A stretch of 64,000 nt of DNA from Microvirga zambiensis WSM3693. Lineage in GTDB: Bacteria; Pseudomonadota; Alphaproteobacteria; Rhizobiales; Beijerinckiaceae. Both the position numbers and the translations under genes were made by a program. The stretch lies in the NCBI RefSeq assembly GCF_016735695.1, contig NZ_JAERQD010000014.1:62001-126000 (forward strand), given 5' to 3'. Positions 31,961 through 40,402 of this stretch are shown here, one piece after another. Under the pieces are notes generated by a model, which ran no database searches, had not been told where the DNA came from, and was given only the letters and a program-made list of their open reading frames with translations. The number at the start of each line of letters is the position of its first letter. Position 1 is the stretch's first letter.

Positions 31961-32928
31961 CAGTAGAACTTCTTCAGGTCCATGCCCGTATACAGACTCG
32001 CCACCTGTTCGGCATAGCCGTTGAACATCAGGGTCGGACGACGCTTCACGAACAATCCGCCCTCGCCGATACGACGTTCGGTCGCTTGGCTCCAGCGCGG
32101 ATGGTCGACGCTCGGGTTCACGTTGGCATAGAAGCCGTATTCGTTCGCGGCCTGCTTGTTCCAGGAGGTTTCGGGCTGCTTGTCGACGAAGCTGATGCGG
32201 GTGATCGACTTGATGCCCTTGAAGCCGTATTTCCACGGCACCACCAGCCGGATCGGCGCGCCGTTCTGGTTCGGCAAGGTCTCGCCATAGAGCCCGACGG
32301 CCAGGATCGTGAGCGGGTTCATGGCCTCGTCGAGGCGCAGCCCCTCCACATAGGGCCATTCGAGCACCGGGAAGAAGGAATCCACGCCCGGCATCTCATC
32401 GGGACGATAGGCGGTCTCGAAGGCGACATACTTCGCGCTGCCCAGAGGCTCCACGCGCTTGACGAGATCCGCCAGGGGAAAGCCGACCCAGGGGATGACC
32501 ATCGACCAGCCCTCGACGCAGCGCATGCGGTAGATGCGCTCCTCGAGCGCCGAGGATTTGATGAGATCCTCGACGGCGAACTCGCCCGGCTTTCCGACCA
32601 TCCCGTCGACCTTCACCGTCCAGGGCGAGGTCTTGAGGGACTTGGCCTTTGCAGCCGGATCCTCCTTGGCTGTGCCGAACTCGTAATAATTGTTGTAGCT
32701 GGTGACGTCCTCCAAGCTCGTCTTCTTCTCGTCCGTGGAGAACGGACTCTTGGCGGCGTTCAGCGTGGCTGCGCTGAGAACCCCTGGCAGCCCGGCGGCG
32801 AGGGCCAGACCGGCGGCGCCCGCCATCCATTGACGTCGGTTGAGATAGATCTCCCGGGGTGTGATCTCGGAAGGCAGGATATCGGCAGGGCGGCGGATCA
32901 GCACGGCATCACCTCGTTTGAAACCCAT
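31960..32928 (-). CDS. msrP: protein-methionine-sulfoxide reductase catalytic subunit MsrP
   Basis: MsrP is a periplasmic molybdenum-cofactor enzyme that repairs methionine sulfoxide in envelope proteins. The 322-residue precursor has a twin-arginine signal ([17 protein letters not shown], about 35-52), the molybdenum-ligating Cys in [15 protein letters not shown], and the conserved [17 protein letters not shown] region of the sulfite-oxidase-like fold. The start MGFKRGDAV at 32928 is preferred to GTG 32943, though neither has a strong ribosome binding site. It forms an operon with msrQ, and modBC lies further downstream. Confidence 0.94.
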   Translation of the reverse strand: MGFKRGDAVLIRRPADILPSEITPREIYLNRRQWMAGAAGLALAAGLPGVLSAATLNAAKSPFSTDEKKTSLEDVTSYNNYYEFGTAKEDPAAKAKSLKTSPWTVKVDGMVGKPGEFAVEDLIKSSALEERIYRMRCVEGWSMVIPWVGFPLADLVKRVEPLGSAKYVAFETAYRPDEMPGVDSFFPVLEWPYVEGLRLDEAMNPLTILAVGLYGETLPNQNGAPIRLVVPWKYGFKGIKSITRISFVDKQPETSWNKQAANEYGFYANVNPSVDHPRWSQATERRIGEGGLFVKRRPTLMFNGYAEQVASLYTGMDLKKFY

Positions 32929-32999
32929 TGTGAATGGGTACACCCGAGAACGCCAGAGGGGCTCTCACGTTTCCGTTACAAGTTTACCCAAGCGGCGGC

Positions 33000-33668
33000 T
33001 CAGGATATGGCCCGCACAAACTTCTTCGTGATCTCGCGCGGGTTGGTGATGGCCGTGCCCACCACCACGGCGTGAGCCCCTCGGCGAAACGCCTCCGCCA
33101 CAAGCTCCGGGGTATCGAAGCGCCCTTCGGCGACGATGGGCACCGGGAGTTCCGCTACGAGAGCCGACAGAAGGTCGAGATCGGGGCCGTCGGTCTTGCG
33201 GGACGCCGTTTCTTCCGTATAGCCGGCAAGCGTCGTCGCGACATAGGTCGCGCCGGCAGCATGGGCAGCCCGCCCCTCTTCGAGCGTGGCGATATCCGCA
33301 AAAACCTCCCGGCCGAGTTCGGCCTTGATCCGCCCGATTAGGCGGCTTACCGGCTCGCCGCTGCGCGGACGCGGCGTCGCATCGATGCCGACGATCTCGG
33401 CACCAGCCTTCGCAACCTGTGCCGCCTGCTCGAAACCGGGCGTGATGTAGACGGGGAAGTTTTCGTCGAACACCTTCGCGATGCCGATGATCGGAAGCTT
33501 CGTCACGGCCCGGATCGCCGCCACATCGGCCTCGCCGTTGGCGCGGATGCCCAAGGCGCCGCCTGCTTCCGCCGCCTGGGCCATGGCCGACATGTAAACC
33601 GGACCGTGCAGCGGATTGTCCGCCCGGGCCTGGCAGGAGACGACGAGGGCACCTTTCGGAATCAGCAT
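33000..33668 (-). CDS. nanE: N-acetylmannosamine-6-phosphate 2-epimerase
   Basis: NanE interconverts N-acetylmannosamine 6-phosphate and N-acetylglucosamine 6-phosphate in sialic acid and ManNAc catabolism. The 222-residue TIM barrel shows ALVVSCQARADNPLHGP, AGGALGIRANGEADV, PIIGIAKV, VGIDATPRPR, FADIATLEEG and the phosphate-binding VPIVAEGRFDTPE and GAHAVVVGTAITNP. It is the last gene after a binding protein and two permeases for a sugar, and its presence suggests that the sugar is an amino sugar such as ManNAc or sialic acid. Neither nanA nor nanK is in the window. Confidence 0.92.
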   Translation of the reverse strand: MLIPKGALVVSCQARADNPLHGPVYMSAMAQAAEAGGALGIRANGEADVAAIRAVTKLPIIGIAKVFDENFPVYITPGFEQAAQVAKAGAEIVGIDATPRPRSGEPVSRLIGRIKAELGREVFADIATLEEGRAAHAAGATYVATTLAGYTEETASRKTDGPDLDLLSALVAELPVPIVAEGRFDTPELVAEAFRRGAHAVVVGTAITNPREITKKFVRAIS

Positions 33669-33678
33669 CTGATGCTCC

Positions 33679-34533
33679 TTACTTCACCGCGCCGGCCGTC
33701 ATGCCCTGGATGAACTGGCGCGACAGGGCGATGTAGAGAAGCGTGATCGGCGCTGCCGCGATGGTGAGGCCGGCGAACAGCATGCCCCAATCGGTGGTGT
33801 ATTCGCCCATGAAGGTGGTGAGGCCCTGCGGCAGGGTCTTTCGCGCATCGGTCTGGATGAAGACGAGGGGGAAGAAGAAGTCGTTCCAGATCGGCACCGC
33901 GTTCTGGATGGCGGCGATCGCCATCGGCGGACGGGCGAGCGGCAGCATCACCGACCACATGATGCGGGGTTCCGAGGCCCCGTCGATGCGCGCCGCATCC
34001 TCGAGTTCCGCCGGAAGCGTGCGCAAAAAACCTGCCATGATGAACACGGCCGAGGGCAGGCCGATGGCCGTGTAGGTAACGATCAGGCTCCAGCGGCTGT
34101 CGAGCAGGCCGAGATCGCGCAGCAGGATGAAGAGCGGAATGACCGCGAGCTTCAGCGGCAGCATCAGGCCGGCGAGGAAGAACAGCAGGATGAAGGTGTT
34201 GGTGCGCGACTCGTAGCGCGCCACCGCATAACCCGCCATGGTGCCGAGCACGAGGATCAGGATGATCGAGGTGCCCGTCACCAGGATCGAGTTGATAAAG
34301 TAAGTCGGCATCGCCGTTTCGCCGAGAACCTTGGTGAAGTTCTGAACCTGCGTGAAATCAGGCAGCGCAAAGGGATGCTCGAAGATCTCGCCCGTCGTCT
34401 TGAAGGCGGAAAGCACCATCACCAGGACCGGATAGAGCATGATGAAGGAATTCGCGATCAGGATGACCTGCGCGAGCAACGCGAAGGAGATCGGCTGGCG
34501 CGTTGCGGGCGTATCGGAGGTGATGGCGGTCAA
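33679..34533 (-). CDS. sugar ABC transporter permease (MalG type)
   Basis: A 284-residue membrane protein with six helices. The EAA loop near residue 190 reads ELEDAARIDGASEPRIMWSVMLPLARP, typical of MalG-type permeases. The start is TTG 34533, whose bases overlap the stop of the partner permease gene (TTGA), with GGGAGA 7-8 bases upstream. The in-frame extension to 34839 lies inside the other permease and is rejected. It precedes nanE by 10 bases. Confidence 0.9.
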   Translation of the reverse strand: MTAITSDTPATRQPISFALLAQVILIANSFIMLYPVLVMVLSAFKTTGEIFEHPFALPDFTQVQNFTKVLGETAMPTYFINSILVTGTSIILILVLGTMAGYAVARYESRTNTFILLFFLAGLMLPLKLAVIPLFILLRDLGLLDSRWSLIVTYTAIGLPSAVFIMAGFLRTLPAELEDAARIDGASEPRIMWSVMLPLARPPMAIAAIQNAVPIWNDFFFPLVFIQTDARKTLPQGLTTFMGEYTTDWGMLFAGLTIAAAPITLLYIALSRQFIQGMTAGAVK

Positions 34534-35462
34534 AACTGGATCTCCCGACGGCGCAGCCACAGGGTCAGCATGGACGCGAAGACGACGATGAAGAGGAAGA
34601 GGAGCGTAGCCAGCGCCGAGCCCAGGCCGAAATTCTGGATGCTGGCGCTCTGGTTGCCGAAGGCCGTGCGGTAGAAGACGAGGCCGAGCACGTCGGTGGT
34701 GCCGAAGGGCGAGCCGTCGAGCCCGACCATCACGTAGGGAATCTCGAACCAGTTGAACGCCCCGATGAAGAGCAGCGTGAAGAGGATGGTGGTGCTCGGC
34801 GCCACCAGGGGCCAGACCACGTTCTTCAGAAGCTGCCATTCGTTGGTGCCGTCGAGACGCGCCGCCTCGATGATCTCAGGCGGGATGCGCTGCATGCCGG
34901 CGAGATAGACGAGCGTCGGGAAGCCCACGAAGTGCCAGGCATTGGCGAGGATCAACGCGCCGAGCGCGGTCGAGGAATCGCCGAGCCAGGGCTTGGCCAG
35001 GAAATCGAGGCCCAGCGAATAGAGCGCCTGATTGACGATGCCGAAATTCGGATTGAGGAAGAGCTTCCAGAGGAAGCCGACGATGATCGTGGAGAGCACC
35101 ACCGGCACGAACACCGCCACCCGGTGGAAGCGGAAGCCGAAAGGCTCCTTGTAGAGCAGCCAGGCGAGGAGGAACCCGCCGCCGTTCTGGATGATCATCA
35201 GCGCCACGAGGGCATAGACGTTGTGCAGGAAGGCGTTCCAGACGACGGGCGCCATGGTGACGCCGAACAGCACTTCCTTGAAGTTCTTGATGCCGACGAA
35301 TTCGCCGCGTGCCAGACCCTGCCAGTCGTAGAAGGCATAAGCGAAGGCCGACAGGATCGGATAGACCACGAACAGCGACATGAAGGCGAGCGGCGGAACG
35401 ACGAGGAATGCCACCCACAATTGGTGCTTCAGCGTGCGGGGCTGTTGGCGCGAGGCTTGCAT
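34530..35462 (-). CDS. sugar ABC transporter permease (MalF type)
   Basis: A 310-residue permease with six membrane helices beginning LWVAFLVVPPLAFMSLFVVY. The EAA loop is PPEIIEAARLDGTNEWQLLKNVVWPLVAP. It pairs with the MalG-type protein encoded directly downstream by an overlapping start. A REP-like repeat of about 90 bp separates it from the binding-protein gene upstream, which may serve to lower expression of the permeases relative to the binding protein. Confidence 0.9.
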   Translation of the reverse strand: MQASRQQPRTLKHQLWVAFLVVPPLAFMSLFVVYPILSAFAYAFYDWQGLARGEFVGIKNFKEVLFGVTMAPVVWNAFLHNVYALVALMIIQNGGGFLLAWLLYKEPFGFRFHRVAVFVPVVLSTIIVGFLWKLFLNPNFGIVNQALYSLGLDFLAKPWLGDSSTALGALILANAWHFVGFPTLVYLAGMQRIPPEIIEAARLDGTNEWQLLKNVVWPLVAPSTTILFTLLFIGAFNWFEIPYVMVGLDGSPFGTTDVLGLVFYRTAFGNQSASIQNFGLGSALATLLFLFIVVFASMLTLWLRRREIQF

Positions 35463-35500
35463 GAATTGACCTTGATAGATCCTTGAGGATCACCCCAGCC

Positions 35501-35589
35501 GTCATGGCCGGGCTTGACCCGGCCATTCACGTCTTGGGAGCCGCGGCGCCACAAAGACGTGGATCCCCGGGCCAAGCCCGGGGATGACG
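35501..35589. repeat. REP-like palindromic element, copy 4
   Basis: An 89-bp copy between the binding-protein and permease genes: GTCATGGCCGGG, GGCCGGGCTTGACCCGGCC hairpin, CACGTCTT/AAGACGTG inner stem, CCCCGGGCCAAGCCCGGGG hairpin and ATGACG. Its place inside an operon suggests a mRNA-stabilising hairpin after the binding-protein cistron. Confidence 0.75.
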
Positions 35590-35599
35590 AGGGTTAGTC

Positions 35600-36847
35600 T
35601 TACTTCTGGAACGGCTTGTAGTAGGTCGCGATGCCCTTGTTGATCTCGGCAGCGGCCTGCTCCGGGGTCTGCTGGCCGGCGAGCATCTTCTGCACGTTCG
35701 ACTGCAGCAGCACCGATCCGCTCGGCTCCTGATAGCGGAAGCGCACGAGCATCAGGTAGGACATGGAGTTGTCGGCGAGTTTCGCCACATCCTGCGTGAT
35801 CGGGTCCTCGATCTTGATGTCCTTGATCGGCGACAGGTTCTTCAAGGTGTTGGTGAAGGAGGTGCCGTATTCGGGCGTGGCCAGGAAGCGCACGAACTTC
35901 AGCGCCGCATCCTTCTTCTCCGACTTCGCGTTCACCGCATAGCCGCCGTCGTAATAGGTGGCGATCAGCGCCTGGTCGCCCGCCTTCAGGACGGGAGCCG
36001 GGAACACGCCGAGGTCGAGGGTCGGGTTCTGGTTCTTGAAGTTCGCCACCTCATAGGAACCGCCGGCGAACATCGCCGCGCGGCCGGCCACGAAGAGCTG
36101 CTGCGAGGACGGATAATCCACGCCGGTGAAGTTCGGCGAGAAGTACTGGCTGATGTCCTTCAGCTTGGCGAGCGCGCTCACGAAGCGCGGATCGGTGAAG
36201 TTCGCCTTGCCGGAGATGATGTCAGCCTCGAAGTCCTTGCCGAGCATGGAGGAGAGCAGGCCGCCGACGATGGTCTCGTTCTGCCAGGCGGTCGCCGTGC
36301 CGTTGCCGAACGGCGTGACGTTCTTGGCCTTCAGCGCCTGGGTCAGGGCCATCATCTCGTCCCAGGTCTTCGGCGGGTTCACGCCGTTATCCTTGAAGAT
36401 CTTCTTGTTGTAGACCACGAGCTGGGCCTGCGTGGCGAAGGGCACCGCATAGACCTTGCCGTCGGAGCGCAGCGTCTCGGCTGCGAGCGCCGTTTCAGGG
36501 AAGTTCGCCAGTTCCGGCACGTTCTGCTTGTCGAGAGCGAGCAGGTAGCCGGGGGTCGCGATGGTCTCCAGGTTGCCGTAGGCGCGCACCTGGATCACGT
36601 CCGGGCCGCGGCCGGCGGCAAGCGCAGTGGAGAGGATCGTCTGATAGTTCTCCGGCGCGTAGGTCTCGAACTTCACCGTGATGCCCGGCTCCTTGGCCTG
36701 GAACTTCTTGATGACGTCCGTGTAGAAGGCCTTGTCCTCCTGGCGCCAGCTCCAGAAGGTCAGCTCGGTCTGCGCCATGGCGGCAGTGCCGGAGAGCAGG
36801 AAGCTGCCAGCGGCAGCGCCCATCAGAATGCGTCGGGTCAGTCTCAT
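35600..36847 (-). CDS. sugar ABC transporter substrate-binding protein (family 1)
   Basis: A 415-residue periplasmic binding protein. MRLTRRILMGAAAGSFLLSG with a cleavage site after AMAQ is a signal peptide whose TRR may be Sec or Tat. ATG 36847 follows AGGGA by 7 bases. The SBP_bac_1 fold is visible in LTFWSWRQEDKAFY, GPDVIQVRAYGN, YAVPFATQAQLVVYNKKIF and GRAAMFAGGSYEV. With two permeases and nanE downstream, the ligand is probably an amino sugar or related saccharide. It follows a PP2C-like gene by 79 bases. Confidence 0.9.
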   Translation of the reverse strand: MRLTRRILMGAAAGSFLLSGTAAMAQTELTFWSWRQEDKAFYTDVIKKFQAKEPGITVKFETYAPENYQTILSTALAAGRGPDVIQVRAYGNLETIATPGYLLALDKQNVPELANFPETALAAETLRSDGKVYAVPFATQAQLVVYNKKIFKDNGVNPPKTWDEMMALTQALKAKNVTPFGNGTATAWQNETIVGGLLSSMLGKDFEADIISGKANFTDPRFVSALAKLKDISQYFSPNFTGVDYPSSQQLFVAGRAAMFAGGSYEVANFKNQNPTLDLGVFPAPVLKAGDQALIATYYDGGYAVNAKSEKKDAALKFVRFLATPEYGTSFTNTLKNLSPIKDIKIEDPITQDVAKLADNSMSYLMLVRFRYQEPSGSVLLQSNVQKMLAGQQTPEQAAAEINKGIATYYKPFQK

Positions 36848-36926
36848 TGTCAGTTCCCTCATTGTTGAAGTCCTTGTCCTCCCACCGCGAGGTCCCGCCT
36901 TTCGCACGGACCCTCGCGGAATTTCT

Positions 36927-37799
36927 TCAGCCCTGTGGCCCGGCTGCGATCACGAGAAACGTCGCGTCGTCGTGGGTTTTAACACGAGGATAAGCGCCTG
37001 CCATAAGGTCGCCTCGCTCCCTTTCCCGCAATTCCTGCATGAGTTCGCCTCCCCTGCCGGCGGCGAGCGTGGCATGGAGCGTGCTGTCCGAATAGGCCCC
37101 GAACACGTCGACCAGCCGCATGAAGCCGTCCGTCGCGAGCACGATGGCCGCTCCCGGCTCCGCAACCGTCTCGAAGGTCAGCTCGTGACCCGCCCACGGC
37201 CGGCGTGGGTTCACCACCCAATAGCCGTCCGGCCGATTGAGCCTGGTGCGGTTCTCGCCGATCTGGCGCCGCACCGCGTCGGGCATGGTGCCGGGCTCAT
37301 GTTCCATGGCGCCGAGCGCAGCGAGGGTTTTGCGCTCGAAGGGCTTGGCCCTCTCGTCGCTCCAGCGCAGAACCTCTCGCTCCGACGGAACGAGGGCAAC
37401 CACATCGCCAAGGAAGCGGCCCCGGATGCCGATCCACCCGTTTTCGCTCGGCCCGGCCTCGATCAGGCCCAGGCAGGCGGAAGGGGCGTGATGATCGTCG
37501 ATCCCGGCCCTATGAGCGGTCGCCACCTCGAAAGCTGACCGCAAATCGTCATCGAGGCGGCTGAGGACCTCACCGGTCCCGCCGGACAATTCGGTCAGCC
37601 CGTCGCCGATCGCCTGCGCCAGCCAGGAGGCGTCGCTGCCCGCTCGGGTGACCGGCTCGTCCGAGAGACCCGTGGCCCCATCCACGATCCAGGCAAAGCG
37701 GCCGCGCAGGCCGGCCCCGTCCTCGTTGATGCGGGAGCCTGCCAGGGAAAGCCGGTCGAGGGACCGGAAAACAGGAATGGGGCGGCCAGTCTCGTTCAC
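36927..37799 (-). CDS. PP2C-like protein phosphatase
   Basis: The 290-residue protein has the PP2C metal-binding aspartates in order: INEDGAGLRG (about 25), AWIVDGATGLS (about 38), ATDGFMRLVDVFG (about 225) and KTHDDATFLVI near the C-terminus. The overall length fits a single catalytic domain with no sensor or membrane segment. It is the first gene of an apparent operon with a sugar-binding protein, two permeases and nanE, which is an unusual companion; it might control the transporter or a kinase elsewhere. The substrate is unknown. Three TGGTC boxes lie directly upstream of its start. Confidence 0.8.
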   Translation of the reverse strand: MNETGRPIPVFRSLDRLSLAGSRINEDGAGLRGRFAWIVDGATGLSDEPVTRAGSDASWLAQAIGDGLTELSGGTGEVLSRLDDDLRSAFEVATAHRAGIDDHHAPSACLGLIEAGPSENGWIGIRGRFLGDVVALVPSEREVLRWSDERAKPFERKTLAALGAMEHEPGTMPDAVRRQIGENRTRLNRPDGYWVVNPRRPWAGHELTFETVAEPGAAIVLATDGFMRLVDVFGAYSDSTLHATLAAGRGGELMQELRERERGDLMAGAYPRVKTHDDATFLVIAAGPQG

Positions 37800-37805
37800 A
37801 GGCTA

Positions 37806-37844
37806 ACTGGTCTCATATTGGTCGCCTCATGTCCATACTGGTCT
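37806..37844. promoter_or_regulatory. three phased TGGTC boxes upstream of the PP2C-sugar ABC-nanE operon
   Basis: TGGTC occurs at 37808-37812, 37819-37823 and 37839-37843, all in the same orientation; the first and third sit in an identical ACTGGTCT context. Spacings of 11 and 20 bp put all three on one helix face. The first box begins 9 bases from the start codon at 37799. E. coli NanR also uses direct repeats (GGTATA) in front of sialic acid genes, which is an analogy only. Confidence 0.5.
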
Positions 37845-37960
37845 TAACGGCTTTTCACACACTTCCGAAAGCCTGAAGGGCTTGCCCAGGCTCGATTTGA
37901 TCCAATTTTAAACCTGAGCGTTAGTGCTCTGATGAACCCATCGTGGTGAAGGGAAGCCCC

Positions 37961-38275
37961 ATGATCACCCTGGAGATAGCCGGCAAGGCCGTTGCCGTGA
38001 CGAATGCGGATGAGGGGCAGGCCCGAGAACTCTTTCTCAGTGAGAGCTTTAAAGATGACCTGAAGTCGTTTAAGAGCGAGGGCCGCTCCCTCTGGGACGG
38101 CTCAGCTGCCTTGACGACACGGCCCGCATCGGAAAACGAGATCGATGCCTTTTATGAGGCCCTGGACGAAGAGGACGAGGTCGAAGACGACGACGGCTAT
38201 GACGACGACCTCGATATCGATGTCGTGTTCCTGGTGTCCATCGACGAAATAGACGACGCCGCTGCCTCCGGCTGA
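37961..38275 (+). CDS. small acidic conserved hypothetical protein
   Basis: A 104-residue protein starting MITLEIAGKAVAVTNADEG; ATG 37961 follows AAGGGAAG by 4 bases, which is preferred to the in-frame GTG at 37943. The N-terminal part looks folded (ARELFLSESFKDDLKSF, SLWDGSAALTTRPASENEI), while residues about 70-90 are almost entirely Glu and Asp, followed by LDIDVVFLVSIDEID. No signal peptide or known motif is visible. It precedes the DEAD-box helicase gene by 55 bases on the same strand. Function unknown. Confidence 0.65.
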   Translation: MITLEIAGKAVAVTNADEGQARELFLSESFKDDLKSFKSEGRSLWDGSAALTTRPASENEIDAFYEALDEEDEVEDDDGYDDDLDIDVVFLVSIDEIDDAAASG

Positions 38276-38330
38276 TCATCCTTATTCGGGGCCCTCGCAG
38301 GCTCCCCAGACACGGTTCAGCCACACCCCC

Positions 38331-40154
38331 ATGCCCTTTCCCAAGTCCAATCCCAGCCTTGAACGCGCCCTCGCCGATCGGGGCTACAACGACCCGACCC
38401 CCGTTCAGGCGGCGGTGCTCCAGCCCGATGCGCTCGAACGCGACCTCCTCGTCTCCGCCCAGACCGGCTCGGGCAAGACCGTCGCATATGGCCTCGCCAT
38501 GGCCTCCACGCTGCTCGGCGATTCTGAGCGCTTCGATGCCCCCCGCGAGCCGCTGGCGCTCATCATCGCCCCGACCCGCGAGCTCGCGCTCCAGGTCCAC
38601 CGGGAGCTGATCTGGCTCTATGGCCCGGCGGGCGCCCGGGTCGCCTCCTGCGTCGGCGGCATGGACGTGCGCCGCGAGCAGCGGGCGCTGGCCGATGGCT
38701 GCCATATCGTGGTCGGCACGCCGGGCCGCCTGCGCGACCATCTGGAGCGCGGCCGCCTCGACACCTCCAAGATGCGCGTCGTGGTCCTCGACGAGGCCGA
38801 CGAGATGCTCGATCTCGGCTTCCGCGAGGATCTGGAGTTCATCCTCGATGCCACGCCGGAGGACCGCCGTACCCTGCTGTTTTCCGCGACCCTGCCGAAG
38901 AACATCATTACGTTGGCCCGGCGCTACCAGCGTGAGGCGCACCGCGTCGACACGCTGGTCGAGAATGAGCCGCACGGCGACATCGAATACCGTGCCTTGA
39001 GGATCGCGCCGAACGAGGTCGAGCATGGCGTCGTCAACGTGCTGCGCTTCTATGAGAGCCGCGGCGCCATGGTGTTCTGCCATACCCGCGAGGCGGTGCG
39101 GCACCTGCATGCCAGCCTGATCGAGCGCGGCTTCGCGGCGGTTTCCCTGTCCGGCGAGCTGACCCAGAACGAGCGCAGCAATGCCCTGCAATCGCTCCGT
39201 GACGGTCGCGCCCGGGTCTGCGTCGCTACCGACGTGGCGGCGCGCGGCATCGACCTGCCCGATCTCGGCCTCGTGATCCATTTCGATCTTCCGAACGACC
39301 ATGAGACCCTCCTGCACCGCAGCGGCCGTACGGGTCGCGCCGGGCGCAAGGGAATCTGCGTGATGCTCGTTCCCTATACGCGCCGCCGCAAGGCCGAGAG
39401 GCTGATCGACAATGCCGGCGTCGACGTGACCTGGGCAGGCCCTCCCTCCGCCGACGAAATCCGTCTGCGCGACCGGGATCGCCTGATGCAGGACCCGATC
39501 TTCACCGAGGAGACGACGGAGGAGGATCTCGCGATGGCGCGGGCGCTTCTGGCCGAACGCTCGGCCGAGGAGATCGCCAATGCCCTGGTGCGGTTCAACC
39601 GCTCGCGGCTGCCCGCACCCGAGGAGATCTTGGATACCGGTGCGGACCGCGAGCCGCGTCAGCGCAAGGACAAGCGCGAGCGGCAGGACGAGCGCACCCG
39701 CGGCTTCAAGGACAGGGGCCGGGATTCGTCCGAGGGCGGGTTCGAGCGTTCCTCGGAAGACATGGTGTGGTTCCGCATGAGCGTCGGCCGGCGCAACAAC
39801 GCCGATCCCCGCTGGCTTCTGCCGATCATCTGCCGTCTCGGTCATGTGACCAAGAAGGAGATCGGCTCGATCAAGATCTTCGACCGCGAGACGAAGTTCG
39901 AGATCGTCAAGTCCCACGCACCGAAATTCGCCTCCGCCGTGCGCAAGACGAACGACGAGGATATCCGCATCGAGCCGGCAGAAGCCGGACCCGGCAAACC
40001 TCGCGATGCAAAACCGTGGAGCGGGCCGAAGGGCAAAGGCGGCCCCAAGCGCGATGCTCATCCCCCGGCCCGCAAGGGCGAGAGGGACGGCAAGCCGTTC
40101 AAGGACCGCAAGGGGCCGAAGGATAAGAAGCGAGCTTCGAGCAAGCATTCCTGA
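38331..40154 (+). CDS. DEAD-box RNA helicase with C-terminal RNA-binding domain
   Basis: A 607-residue ATP-dependent RNA helicase. All core motifs are present: Q motif PTPVQAAVL, AQTGSGKT (I), PTRELALQ (Ia), TPGR (Ib), VLDEADEML (II), LFSATLP (III), RVCVATDVAARGIDLP (V) and HRSGRTGRAGRKG (VI). Residues about 475-545 (MVWFRMSVGRRNNADPRWLL, KKEIGSIKIFDRETKFEIV) resemble the DbpA/CsdA RNA-binding domain, followed by a very basic tail rich in KGK and DRK. Likely roles are ribosome assembly or mRNA decay and cold adaptation. A textbook terminator follows 10 bases after the stop. Confidence 0.93.
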   Translation: MPFPKSNPSLERALADRGYNDPTPVQAAVLQPDALERDLLVSAQTGSGKTVAYGLAMASTLLGDSERFDAPREPLALIIAPTRELALQVHRELIWLYGPAGARVASCVGGMDVRREQRALADGCHIVVGTPGRLRDHLERGRLDTSKMRVVVLDEADEMLDLGFREDLEFILDATPEDRRTLLFSATLPKNIITLARRYQREAHRVDTLVENEPHGDIEYRALRIAPNEVEHGVVNVLRFYESRGAMVFCHTREAVRHLHASLIERGFAAVSLSGELTQNERSNALQSLRDGRARVCVATDVAARGIDLPDLGLVIHFDLPNDHETLLHRSGRTGRAGRKGICVMLVPYTRRRKAERLIDNAGVDVTWAGPPSADEIRLRDRDRLMQDPIFTEETTEEDLAMARALLAERSAEEIANALVRFNRSRLPAPEEILDTGADREPRQRKDKRERQDERTRGFKDRGRDSSEGGFERSSEDMVWFRMSVGRRNNADPRWLLPIICRLGHVTKKEIGSIKIFDRETKFEIVKSHAPKFASAVRKTNDEDIRIEPAEAGPGKPRDAKPWSGPKGKGGPKRDAHPPARKGERDGKPFKDRKGPKDKKRASSKHS

Positions 40155-40164
40155 TGAGAGCGAA

Positions 40165-40190
40165 GGCCGGGACATGTCCCGGCCTTTTTT
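40165..40190 (+). terminator. rho-independent terminator after the helicase gene
   Basis: GGCCGGGA-CATG-TCCCGGCC is a perfect 8-bp stem starting 10 bases after the helicase stop and followed by six T residues. Confidence 0.9.
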
Positions 40191-40313
40191 CGTTAGGAAC
40201 CGAGACGCTCGTTCCGCTTTTCACCTTTGAACACGGCCTTCATCGCCACCGAGCCCGATCGTGAACGGCCAAGCTCGTAAGGGAATCAAGGCCCGGGTCG
40301 AATTTGATTCATT

Positions 40314-40347
40314 GCATCGCAACAAATATATTGTGCATTGCAACATA
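40314..40347. promoter_or_regulatory. direct repeats upstream of the PHB-depolymerase-type esterase
   Basis: GCATCGCAACAAA (40314-40326) and GCATTGCAACATA (40335-40347) match at 11 of 13 positions and are 21 bp apart, two helix turns. They lie about 55 to 90 bases upstream of the start codon. TGC-rich sites of this kind bind PHB regulators such as PhaR in some Alphaproteobacteria, so this is a candidate site. Confidence 0.4.
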
Positions 40348-40402
40348 GCCCCCCATGTAAGACGTTCTTCGAAAGAACCGTTACCCAAAGGGCCAATCGA
40401 TT

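Noticed and set aside
30518..31966. A 482-codon open frame on the plus strand
   Set aside because: Antisense to modB and msrQ; the sequence is Arg/Asp-rich without domains.
38070..40175. A 701-codon open frame on the minus strand
   Set aside because: Antisense to the DEAD-box helicase, which has every canonical motif.
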